DNA from: Bifidobacterium breve
Lineage (GTDB): Bacteria > Actinomycetota > Actinomycetes > S36-B12
Direction of reading: 5' to 3'
DNA length: 13,303 nucleotides
Assembly: GCA_945870085.1 (NCBI GenBank)
Contig: CAMBQX010000031.1
Location: 1 to 13,303 of the forward strand
Of the stretch, positions 7,318 to 13,303 are shown piece by piece. A program made the translations under genes and the position numbers. Each line of letters begins with the position of its first letter. Position 1 is the stretch's first letter. The notes under the pieces are model-generated. The model searched no databases and was not told the DNA's origin. It worked only from the letters and a program-made list of their open reading frames with translations.

Positions 7318-7521
7318 TTAACTTGATCCGCTTTTGCGCCTGTGCTCGCGCTTGCCGCCGGCTTTACTTGATTCGTCCTTGACCCCGCCAGTGTCGGCAT
7401 CGCGGTCGGCGCCCGAGTGCCCACCCTTCTTGTTCTTAGCCTCAAGCGCCAACCGGAAGCGTTCCTTTGGGTCATTTGGGTCGGGAGTCTTGGGGGTCTT
7501 GGGTGTCTTCGCGGTTGCCAT
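7318..7521 (-). CDS. DUF5302-like small charged protein
   Basis: A 67-residue, very hydrophilic protein with no membrane segment. It begins MATAKTPKTPKTPDPNDPKE with a Thr-Pro-Lys repeat, has a core DPKERFRLALEAKNKK, then a low-complexity Gly/Asp/Ser/Lys stretch and ends REHRRKSGSS. The ERFRLALEAKN core and the RRKSG tail are what I recall of actinobacterial DUF5302 proteins, whose function is unknown. A GGAGGTG lies at 7541-7535 on this strand, 13 nt before the ATG, a little far. It is likely a real gene: small, conserved-looking, and placed in an otherwise empty gap convergent with lldD. Overlapping frames on the opposite strand show no domain. Confidence 0.75.
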   Translation of the reverse strand: MATAKTPKTPKTPDPNDPKERFRLALEAKNKKGGHSGADRDADTGGVKDESSKAGGKREHRRKSGSS

Positions 7522-7775
7522 GGGTGCAGTCTTTCACCTCCAATGGCACCTGTTGACATGGGTGGCCGTGATTGAAGCGAGCGGTGGTGCAGGTAATCAA
7601 TCGGATCGTGGTGGCCTTAACCCGCTGGCTCAAGATCACCCAGGGCGGGACATTTTTAAAGAATATTGTCGGTATTGAAGCTTTTCTCGGCGATAGCGGC
7701 ATTAGCGCCGAGTTGATCGGTAGTTCGCAATCATGACCACGGGTGGTCTGGTTGGATGGCGTAGTGCCCCGGGAG

Positions 7776-8990
7776 ATGAATTTCGAAATCGTCAATCGAT
7801 TGGCACCAGAGTTGGGAGCGGCTGAGCCCCTTGGCAGGGTCGGGGTAATCACTACCCCTCACGGACAAATTCACACTCCGGCGTTCATTCCGGTGGGGAC
7901 AAAGGCCACGGTCAAGGCCGTTTTACCGGAGTCGATGCGCGACTTGGGCGCGCAGGCGATTTTATCCAACGCGTACCACCTATACCTACAGCCCGGATCT
8001 AACATCGTTGAAGAGGCGGGTGGGTTAGGTGCATTTATGAACTGGCCCGGCCCGACATTTACCGACAGCGGGGGCTTTCAAGTGCTCTCACTCGGAGTTG
8101 GATTTAAAAAGGTATTGGCGATGACCGCTGAGACGGTTCAGTCCGACGACGTCATTGCCGAAGGGCGCGATCGCCTCGCGCATGTGGACGATGACGGGGT
8201 CACTTTCAAGTCTCACCTTGATGGTTCGATGCACCGATTCACTCCAGAGATCTCAATGCGCGTACAACATGAGATCGGCGCCGACATCATGTTTGCCTTT
8301 GATGAGTGCACCACGCTGCTAAATACCAGGGAGTATCAAGAGTGCTCATTGGATCGAACCTACGCGTGGGCAATTCGCTGTATTTCAGAACATGCCCGCC
8401 TAACCACGGAAAGGTCGAATAAGCCGTATCAGGCGCTTTTTGGAGTGATTCAAGGTGCGCAATATGAGGATCTGCGGCGAAAGGCAGCGCGCGACCTAGG
8501 CGGCTTGGACTTTGACGGCTTCGGCATAGGTGGAGCACTCGATAAGGGGCAGTTGGGAACCATTGTGCGCTGGGTAAATGAGGAGCTACCGGTGAATAAG
8601 CCGCGACACCTCCTTGGTATAGGCGAACCCGATGATCTTTTCATCGCTATCGAAAATGGTGCAGATACTTTTGACTGCGTTGCCGCATCGAGGGTTGCTC
8701 GCAATGGTGCTGTCTATAGCCGTAGCGGCAGGTTCACCGTCTCAAATAGCAAGCACCGTAGGGCGTTTGAACCTATCGACGATGAATGTGACTGCTATAC
8801 GTGCGCGAACTACACCCAGGCCTATCTGCATCATCTTTTCAAAGGAAAAGAGATTTTGAGCTCGATGCTCGCGACCATCCACAATGAGAGGTTCATTGTG
8901 CGCCTGGTTGACGATATTAGGAGGAGCATCGTAACGAATGACTTTTACGAGTTCAAGAACGATTTCCTAGGGCGCTTTTACAGCAGCTAG
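7776..8990 (+). CDS. tgt: tRNA-guanine transglycosylase (queuine/preQ1 insertion)
   Basis: A 404-residue Tgt. It exchanges guanine 34 in tRNAs with GUN anticodons (Asp, Asn, His, Tyr) for preQ1 or queuine. Visible: TPAFIPVGTKATVKAVLPE, the active-site Asp97 in FTDSGGFQV, GVIQGA, the nucleophilic Asp300 in TFDCVAASRVARNGAVYS, and a complete zinc site Cys338, Cys340, Cys343 (CDCYTCANY) and His369. The insert between the first strands (GVGFKKVLAM to FKSHLDG) is longer than in E. coli, which is common in actinobacteria. The start is uncertain: ATG 7776 gives MNFEIVNRL like the family, but its ribosome site is weak; GTG 7764 and GTG 7743 are in frame upstream. A Q-precursor transporter gene (yhhQ) lies convergent downstream, which supports a salvage role. 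Confidence 0.95.
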   Translation: MNFEIVNRLAPELGAAEPLGRVGVITTPHGQIHTPAFIPVGTKATVKAVLPESMRDLGAQAILSNAYHLYLQPGSNIVEEAGGLGAFMNWPGPTFTDSGGFQVLSLGVGFKKVLAMTAETVQSDDVIAEGRDRLAHVDDDGVTFKSHLDGSMHRFTPEISMRVQHEIGADIMFAFDECTTLLNTREYQECSLDRTYAWAIRCISEHARLTTERSNKPYQALFGVIQGAQYEDLRRKAARDLGGLDFDGFGIGGALDKGQLGTIVRWVNEELPVNKPRHLLGIGEPDDLFIAIENGADTFDCVAASRVARNGAVYSRSGRFTVSNSKHRRAFEPIDDECDCYTCANYTQAYLHHLFKGKEILSSMLATIHNERFIVRLVDDIRRSIVTNDFYEFKNDFLGRFYSS

Positions 8991-9130
8991 GTTCAACTAT
9001 TTAACCGAGTGCTTGGTATAGATGCTCTGGTGTCGGATGTCGGTAACGCGCACTGTTTCGGTTTCAACATATCAATTGTGACATTGCGTAGGTTTGCAAC
9101 GGGTATGTGTTTCTTGGTGGAACTGGGCAA

Positions 9131-9805
9131 TTAATACGTGGGCTCGCGCTTTTTGACCGCGGCAATTGCCCGATAGGTGATGGGTAGCAGGGCTACCTCG
9201 AGGAGAGTCTTATAGATGTATCCAACGATCACATAGTTGATGAACTCGCCCCCGGTGATAATTCCGTAGAACGCAATCGTGCAAAAGACCACGGTGTCGG
9301 CTAATTCACCGATGACCGTCGATCCGATCAAGCGCAGCCAGAGTGCTTTTTCTTGAGTGCGCTCCTTGATCTTCACCAGCACATAGGCATTGAGCAACTG
9401 CCCAACGAGGTATCCGCAAATACTGGCGAGAACGATCCGGGGCACAAATCCCAAAACGGCCTCGAAAGCCTCTTGGTTTACATAACCGTTTGCTGGCGGG
9501 GAGATCTGCACCAGCCAAAAGGTAAGCGCTGCAAGTACGGCGAGGGCGAATCCGAGGTAGATGGCTCGCCTTGCTGCTTTGAGCCCGTAAACCTCGCTGA
9601 GTACGTCGCCGGTTATGTACACCAGTGGGAAGAGAAATGCACCACCGTCGGTGATGATGGGTCCGAATTCGATTAACTTGGTGGCCCCGATATTTGAAAT
9701 TAAGAGTAAGCCACAAAACACTGCAACTACGACCGGGTAGTAGCCGGTGGTGACAGTAGCGAAGTGGGTCGTGACACGAGCGTTGCTCATCGGGGTCTGG
9801 CTCAC
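9131..9805 (-). CDS. yhhQ: Queuosine precursor transporter (YhhQ/DUF165)
   Basis: A 224-residue membrane protein with about six hydrophobic segments and short ends. Family marks are LLISNIGATKLIEFG, ITDGGAFLFPLVYITGDVLS followed by EVYG, ASICGYLVGQLLNAYVLVKIKE, and GSTVIGELADTVVF. YhhQ proteins import preQ0, preQ1 or related Q precursors for tRNA modification; the E. coli protein is 221 residues. The GTG at 9805 overlaps the stop of the SMR gene (GTGA), so translation is likely coupled; an in-frame ATG at 9790, ten bases after AGGTGAG, is the alternative and would shorten the protein by five residues. The neighbouring convergent tgt gene uses the imported base. The precise substrate, queuine against preQ0/preQ1, cannot be told from this sequence. 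Confidence 0.93.
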   Translation of the reverse strand: MSQTPMSNARVTTHFATVTTGYYPVVVAVFCGLLLISNIGATKLIEFGPIITDGGAFLFPLVYITGDVLSEVYGLKAARRAIYLGFALAVLAALTFWLVQISPPANGYVNQEAFEAVLGFVPRIVLASICGYLVGQLLNAYVLVKIKERTQEKALWLRLIGSTVIGELADTVVFCTIAFYGIITGGEFINYVIVGYIYKTLLEVALLPITYRAIAAVKKREPTY

Positions 9806-10125
9806 CTGGTGACGCTACCCCATTGCATGATCACAATGCCGGCTATGACAATGCCCATGCCCCCGATGGAAACCGGACTCATCTTCTCGCCGAAAATCAA
9901 CCAACCACCAACGGCGGCGCCAACGGTGCCCAGGGCCGACCAAGTTGCGTAGGTGGGCCCAACTCCAAGACTTTTTAGGGTCTGGGCCAGTAACGTGAAT
10001 GCCAAGCCGTATCCGGCAACCACGATCAATGATGGCCACAGTCGGCTGAAACCGTCGCTAGCTTTGAGCGCTAGGGTGCCGATTACTTCACTGACGATCG
10101 CCAGTAACAGCAGCAGGTATGCCAT
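9802..10125 (-). CDS. Small multidrug resistance (SMR) transporter, EmrE/Qac-like
   Basis: A 107-residue protein with four transmembrane helices, the SMR size. The proton/substrate Glu13 sits in AIVSEVIGTLALKASDGFSR, and Tyr59 and Trp62 in TYATWSALGTVGA match EmrE Tyr60 and Trp63. EVIGT rather than the Gdx-type EVxWA pattern favours the quaternary-cation exporter subtype over guanidinium exporters. I chose ATG 10125: AGGAGG lies 8 nt upstream within AGGAGGTGATC, an 11-nt complement of the 16S rRNA 3' end, while the GTG at 10134 would sit on that site. It overlaps yhhQ by 4 nt and starts 18 nt after the tRNA-Arg gene. SMR proteins can work as homodimers or paired; no second SMR gene is visible. 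A role in Q-precursor handling is only an inference from the overlap. Confidence 0.92.
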   Translation of the reverse strand: MAYLLLLLAIVSEVIGTLALKASDGFSRLWPSLIVVAGYGLAFTLLAQTLKSLGVGPTYATWSALGTVGAAVGGWLIFGEKMSPVSIGGMGIVIAGIVIMQWGSVTR

Positions 10126-10143
10126 CACGATCACCTCCTAACG

Positions 10144-10216
10144 TGCCCCCGGCAGGATTCGAACCTGCGACCGTCGGTACCGGAAACCGGCGCTCTATCC
10201 CCTGAGCTACGGAGGC
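10144..10216 (-). tRNA. tRNA-Arg (anticodon CCG)
   Basis: A 73-nt cloverleaf: acceptor GCCTCCG paired with CGGGGGC (one T-G wobble), D-arm GCTC/GAGC with loop AGGGGATA, anticodon stem CCGGT/ACCGA with loop TTCCGGT, variable loop CGGTC, and T-arm GCAGG-TTCGAAT-CCTGC; discriminator A. The anticodon CCG (plus-strand 10181-10183) reads CGG. The 3' CCA is not encoded. The first anticodon-stem pair (27-43) is a C-A mismatch. It is not a Q-modified tRNA, although it sits beside Q genes. Confidence 0.97.
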
Positions 10217-10219
10217 GCA

Positions 10220-10249
10220 GAGCGACTTCGCTCAATGGCACATTGTGCC
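10220..10249. promoter_or_regulatory. Two palindromes between CDF gene and tRNA-Arg
   Basis: GAGCGACTTCGCTC (10220-10233) can fold as a short hairpin, and GGCACATTGTGCC (10237-10249) is a perfect 6-bp inverted repeat around one base. They lie between the CDF stop (10300) and the tRNA 5' end (10216) on the minus strand. They may be tRNA promoter elements, an operator or a weak terminator for the CDF gene; no T-run supports the last. Confidence 0.4.
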
Positions 10250-10299
10250 GCAGTGGGTGGCGCACAAGCTGTTGGGGTGCGCGACGGTGGCGCCCGCAC

Positions 10300-11262
10300 C
10301 TAGTTACGGGTATCGAGTCCGCTATGGCCACCGCCTACATCGTCGTAAGACCGTGGGTCTTCGCGGGGCTCTAGATGGGTCTGGATATGAGCCCCGGGTA
10401 GCGCTAGTGCGATTGCCGACTCGACTCTCTCGACTAAATCATGCCCGGTGGCCACCGTCCACTGGCCGGGTACCAGTACATGCAGTGAGACGAACCGCTG
10501 CTGGCCGGACTCTCGGGTCTGCAGGGCGTGAAAGGCCAGTTGGCCAGGTGGGTACTCGGCAACAAATGAATTGACGACTTCAATGACGCGGGCTTCATCG
10601 GCGGTATTTAGTGCTCGATCCATCAGCCCGTGGACTGAATTGCGGACCAAGGTGAACCCCGTCCACAAGATATTCAGCCCGACTGCAATGGCAACTATTG
10701 AGTCCAGTGGCAGCCAGCCGGTGAGGGCAACTAACCCAACGCCGATCACGACGCCTATTGATGTCCAGACATCGGTGAGCAGGTGTTTGCCGTCGGCTAC
10801 CAAAGTCAGTGAGCGGTGCCTGCGCCCGGCCCGCAAGATCAGCCAGCCAACCGCGGCATTAATCGATGTCGCAATGAGTGTGATGAGTAAGCCGACCCCG
10901 ACGGCGTCAAGGGCCTGTGGGTGCAGGAGTCTTTCGACGGCGGAGTACACGATGACCATGGCAGCGACGAAGATCATTAACCCTTCGATGCCCGCGGAGA
11001 AGTACTCCACCTTGCCGTGCCCGTAGTGGTGGTTGCTGTCTGCGGGGCGCGAGGCGATGGACAATGCGATTACCGCGACAATTGCCGCCACTAGATTTAC
11101 CACGGATTCAAGGGCATCGGATAGCAGGCCGACCGAGCCGGTCAGCAGATACGCCCAAAACTTGAGTGCGATAGTTGCTAGGGCAGCGGCGATCGAGAGC
11201 CAGGCCCAAAGTGCCAAGGATCTTGGCCCGGTGGTGCGACCAGTTATCAAACTATCGCTCAC
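10300..11262 (-). CDS. Cation diffusion facilitator (CDF) family metal efflux protein
   Basis: A 320-residue CDF exporter with about six membrane helices (residues about 16-215) and a cytosolic metal-binding tail. The membrane metal site has Asp49 in LLSDALESVVN and His160 with Asp164 in DGKHLLTDVWTS. The second-site motif is DSNHHYGHGKVEYFS with Asp75 and His82. The C-terminal domain has AFHALQTRESGQQRFVSLHV and ends GAHIQTHLEP, the His-containing dimer domain. These proteins exchange Zn2+, Fe2+, Mn2+, Co2+ or Cd2+ for protons; the SDxxESxxN variant of helix 2 does not settle the metal. The last 20 residues or so (EDPRSYDDVGGGHSGLDTRN) are a hydrophilic extension. The start is GTG 11262 and the ribosome site is weak. 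The gene is divergent from the YihY gene. Confidence 0.92.
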   Translation of the reverse strand: MSDSLITGRTTGPRSLALWAWLSIAAALATIALKFWAYLLTGSVGLLSDALESVVNLVAAIVAVIALSIASRPADSNHHYGHGKVEYFSAGIEGLMIFVAAMVIVYSAVERLLHPQALDAVGVGLLITLIATSINAAVGWLILRAGRRHRSLTLVADGKHLLTDVWTSIGVVIGVGLVALTGWLPLDSIVAIAVGLNILWTGFTLVRNSVHGLMDRALNTADEARVIEVVNSFVAEYPPGQLAFHALQTRESGQQRFVSLHVLVPGQWTVATGHDLVERVESAIALALPGAHIQTHLEPREDPRSYDDVGGGHSGLDTRN

Positions 11263-11337
11263 CTGGTAATCATGTCAGGTAAGCAGCGCGCTGCCTTGGT
11301 GAGTGCGCGAGCTCGCGGTATCGAAGGGTGCAACGAT

Positions 11338-12195
11338 ATGTATGTGCACCCAAGAGTTGAGGCCGCGATCACCGACATTCGAGAAATCGGATGGCGGTTC
11401 ACCGAACACCGAAACTCGCTGGCTGCCGGTGGCTTGGCCTACTTCGTCGCCCTCGCGGTTGCGCCCGCCGCCATAGTCATAGGTGCCTTGACCGGGTTGC
11501 TGCTTGGCCCTGATCAAGTGCGCGAAGCGATAAATTCGCTAGCAGTGCAGGCGCCAGTCGAAGCTGGTGCGCTAAAGCCAGTTACTGACTCCCTTGTCGC
11601 TGCTACCGAACATTCATCCGTGGGGGGAGTTACCACTACATCTCTAGTCGGCTTGCTTGTGGCGATCTATGCCGCTTCTAAAGTTGTTTATGGGTTGCGA
11701 CTGGCACTTGATGGCGTATTCGAAACAACAGCCAAGCGCCGCGGCCTTATAGGACGCGTTATGGCGACATTAATAACTTTGATTGGCATGGTGGTAGTGG
11801 TGGGCGCATTTGTCGCCCTAACGGTGTTGCCTCAAATTCTTTATTGGCTGGGTTTTGCGGACGTGCGGCTCTTTTCGGGGATCGGGCTAATTGACTGGGT
11901 AGTTGGCGCACTTCTCATTTGGCTGGCGACACGGTGGGTCATGCAGCATGCGCCGAACAACCCTAGGCGGGTTCCGTGGCGCGCCCTAGGTCCGATCGTT
12001 ACGACAATATGGTTACTGCTTGTTAGCGCGGGGCTTGGGGTTTATGCAAATTTGTCGACAACCCTTGGTTCGGCAATCGCGGTATTTGGCGGGGTTGTGG
12101 TGTTTTTGCTTTGGTTTTACGTGGGGTTCTTGGGCCTGCTAGTCGGTGCCGAGATTGAGGCACAACGCCAGCGGAAAAGTGATATCCCGAAATAA
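11338..12195 (+). CDS. YihY/BrkB family inner membrane protein
   Basis: A 285-residue membrane protein with about six hydrophobic segments. Family marks are SLAAGGLAYFVALAVAPAAI near the N-terminus, the YAASKVVYGLRLALDGVFE loop, LPQILYWLG, RRVPWRALGPIVTTIWLL and the C-terminal GGVVVFLLWFYVGFLGLLVG followed by AEIEAQ. The family was once misnamed ribonuclease BN; its members are integral membrane proteins of unclear function. I chose ATG 11338 with GAAGGG at 11323-11328. An in-frame ATG at 11272 would leave only 9 nt to the divergent CDF start and its 22 extra residues look non-conserved. The hydrophilic tail QRQRKSDIPK is short. Confidence 0.88.
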   Translation: MYVHPRVEAAITDIREIGWRFTEHRNSLAAGGLAYFVALAVAPAAIVIGALTGLLLGPDQVREAINSLAVQAPVEAGALKPVTDSLVAATEHSSVGGVTTTSLVGLLVAIYAASKVVYGLRLALDGVFETTAKRRGLIGRVMATLITLIGMVVVVGAFVALTVLPQILYWLGFADVRLFSGIGLIDWVVGALLIWLATRWVMQHAPNNPRRVPWRALGPIVTTIWLLLVSAGLGVYANLSTTLGSAIAVFGGVVVFLLWFYVGFLGLLVGAEIEAQRQRKSDIPK

Positions 12196-12353
12196 AGTTG
12201 ATAGGGCTGTGGCGCATGTTGCAAGAGTCGAGTCAATGAACCAATCCTGACAATTTCCTTACATGAATCGCCGTGTTTGATGTTTGACCTGTTCAAAATG
12301 TAGGTACATCAGTAAGTGTCACCTCCGAATCGGGGGATTAGGAAGTGGCATAA

Positions 12354-12387
12354 GTGAAGGGCCCCGCCAATCGGCGAGGCCCTTCAC
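12354..12387 (-). terminator. Stem-loop terminator after csp gene
   Basis: GTGAAGGGCC (12354-12363) pairs with GGCCCTTCAC (12378-12387); after one C-A mismatch, CGCC (12365-12368) pairs with GGCG (12373-12376) around the loop AATC. It lies 15 nt after the csp stop. The T-run on the minus strand is poor, so its strength is uncertain. It may also end transcripts from the YihY side. Confidence 0.7.
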
Positions 12388-12402
12388 GTTAAGCAGGTTC
12401 AG

Positions 12403-12606
12403 CTAGCCAACGGTAACTTTGTCAGCCTGTGGGCCCTTGGGGCCTTGAACGATCTCGAACTCCACTGCCTGGTTCTCTTCCAGTGAACGGTAGCCGTCCG
12501 ACTGGATTGACGAGTAATGGACGAAAACGTCCGGCCCGCCGTCAGCCTGGGCGATAAAGCCGTAGCCCTTTTCAGCGTTAAACCACTTCACGGTGCCTTG
12601 AGCCAT
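12403..12606 (-). CDS. cspA: Cold-shock domain protein (CspA family)
   Basis: A 67-residue single cold-shock domain: MAQGTVKWFNAEKGYGFIAQ with RNP1-like KGYGFI, then DVFVHYSSIQSDGYRSL with RNP2 VFVHY, and the C-terminal FEIVQGPKGPQADKVTVG. CSPs bind single-stranded RNA and DNA and melt RNA structure; actinobacterial CspA is often expressed constitutively. I chose ATG 12606 because AAGGAG lies about ten bases upstream; the ATG at 12615 would touch that site. The gene is monocistronic, with a hairpin terminator after it and a long leader with a second hairpin before it. Confidence 0.96.
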   Translation of the reverse strand: MAQGTVKWFNAEKGYGFIAQADGGPDVFVHYSSIQSDGYRSLEENQAVEFEIVQGPKGPQADKVTVG

Positions 12607-12633
12607 GGTGCACATTCTCCTTGCGCGGAACGT

Positions 12634-12657
12634 CGCGACGGACGGTCGCCCGTCGCG
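12634..12657 (-). promoter_or_regulatory. Hairpin in the csp 5' leader
   Basis: CGCGACGG (12634-12641) pairs with CCGTCGCG (12650-12657) around an 8-nt loop. It lies between the candidate promoter and the ribosome binding site of csp. Structured leaders control cold-shock mRNAs in other bacteria; whether this one does is unknown. Confidence 0.55.
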
Positions 12658-12730
12658 TGGCCTAGCCGTTCAAACCTCGTCCCGGCATCTGTGCACGTGC
12701 TCAGAAACTCCGACACCCACCAAAGCAGGC

Positions 12731-12736
12731 ATTATA
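12731..12736 (-). promoter_or_regulatory. Candidate -10 box for the csp gene
   Basis: TATAAT reads on the minus strand at 12736-12731. No good -35 box is visible at 16-18 nt. It would give a leader of about 115-120 nt before the csp ATG, comparable to the long cold-shock leaders known elsewhere. Confidence 0.5.
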
Positions 12737-12825
12737 GAACGGTGGTGCTGATCTGGCCTTGCCTAATTGGAGCATAGCCGCCGGCCCCCTGAAAATAAGT
12801 AAAAATGGGTAGATACGCTCCACCA

Positions 12826-13303
12826 GTGACTCCAGAGGACCTATCGGTGAGCGTGCGAGCCGCGGTTGTGAAGTGGTTATCCCAGGCCGGCCTGGTACTA
12901 GAAATCCCGGCGGAGTTGAGGCTGGAACGCCCAAAATCACGTGACCACGGGGATTATGCGACCAATATCGCCCTAGCATTAGCAAAGGCTGCCCAGTTGG
13001 CCCCCCGGGTAATAGCCGAATCCTTGGCGCCCCTGATCGCTGAAATTCCCGGGGTCGCGGAGGCTGAGATTGCTGGGCCGGGATTCATCAATATCCGCCT
13101 CGATAGTGCCACTTTGGGCCAAACGGCACAGATTATTGTCGAGAAGGGTGCCGCCTATGGCACCGGTACCGCCCTTGCCGGACAGCAAATCAACCTCGAA
13201 TTCATCTCAGCGAACCCCACCGGCCCGTTGCATCTTGGTCACACCAGATGGGCCGCGGTGGGTGATGCCATGGCCCGGGTACTTGTTGCCGCCGGGGCTC
13301 ACG
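12826..13303 (+). CDS. argS: Arginyl-tRNA synthetase, N-terminal part (runs off window)
   Basis: The first 159 residues of a class I arginyl-tRNA synthetase, which charges tRNA-Arg with arginine using ATP. It starts (V/M)TPEDLSVSVRAAVV, then ERPKSRDHGDYATNIALALA of the N-terminal Add-1 domain, AEIAGPGFINIRL, and NLEFISANPTGPLHLGHTRW with the class I HIGH motif as HLGH (residues 136-139). The C-terminal catalytic and KMSK parts are beyond the window. The start GTG 12826 is preferred because the M. tuberculosis protein begins MTPADL. The alternatives are ATG 12805, and GTG 12847, which has the best ribosome site (AGAGGA at 12834-12839). A tRNA-Arg gene lies about 2.6 kb upstream on the other strand. 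Confidence 0.95.
   Translation, partial: MTPEDLSVSVRAAVVKWLSQAGLVLEIPAELRLERPKSRDHGDYATNIALALAKAAQLAPRVIAESLAPLIAEIPGVAEAEIAGPGFINIRLDSATLGQTAQIIVEKGAAYGTGTALAGQQINLEFISANPTGPLHLGHTRWAAVGDAMARVLVAAGAH

Noticed and set aside
7553..7558. TTGACA as a -35 box for tgt
   Set aside because: No -10 box is found 16-18 nt downstream and it is over 200 nt from the gene.
7334..7678. Plus-strand frame of 114 codons opposite the DUF5302-like gene
   Set aside because: It is the antisense of a better supported small gene and shows no domain.
7600..7775. preQ1 riboswitch before tgt
   Set aside because: I could not find the short C-rich loop with A-rich tail of class I or the known larger classes; only a generic hairpin is present.
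10571..11269. Plus-strand frames opposite the CDF gene (151 and 78 codons)
   Set aside because: They are antisense shadows of a clear transporter gene, rich in Thr, Ser and Pro with no domain.
11338..12195. Ribonuclease BN
   Set aside because: This is an old misannotation of the YihY family; the protein is an integral membrane protein without nuclease motifs.

Overview
The window reads as chromosomal DNA of a moderately GC-rich actinobacterium, probably an uncultured or environmental one. The evidence is mixed: an OleBC fusion of the kind known from Micrococcus-type actinobacteria, a DUF5302-type small protein, a mycobacterial LldD2-like lactate dehydrogenase, an ArgS N-terminus close to the mycobacterial form, and frequent GTG starts with ATGA/GTGA-type gene overlaps. 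I cannot name a species from sequence alone.

Region 1 (1-4066, + strand) is the end of an ole operon: the C-terminal part of OleA, an OleB-OleC fusion, and OleD. The genes overlap by 4 nt and 1 nt, so they are tightly coupled. Together they would condense two acyl-CoAs, reduce the beta-keto acid, close a beta-lactone and decarboxylate it to a long-chain internal olefin.

Region 2 (4067-5095) is a low-coding island. It holds two different short tandem-repeat arrays joined by a large imperfect hairpin, a strong bidirectional terminator, an AT-rich palindromic tract, and a frameshifted and truncated SDR dehydrogenase remnant.

Region 3 (5096-7308, + strand) is a pirin gene followed 29 nt later by an L-lactate dehydrogenase (lldD). 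An 18-bp palindrome resembling a MarR/RosR-type redox operator lies just before the pirin gene. A small convergent DUF5302-like gene follows (7318-7521, - strand).

Region 4 (7776-10216) concerns tRNA: tgt (queuine/preQ1 tRNA-guanine transglycosylase) on + converges with a - strand unit of tRNA-Arg(CCG), an SMR transporter and the queuosine-precursor transporter YhhQ. The SMR and yhhQ genes overlap by 4 nt. Tgt plus YhhQ without Q biosynthesis genes in view suggests salvage of a Q precursor.

Region 5 (10300-13303) carries a CDF cation-efflux gene (-) divergent from a YihY/BrkB membrane protein gene (+), a cold-shock protein gene (-) with a long structured 5' leader, and the beginning of argS (+), which runs off the window.
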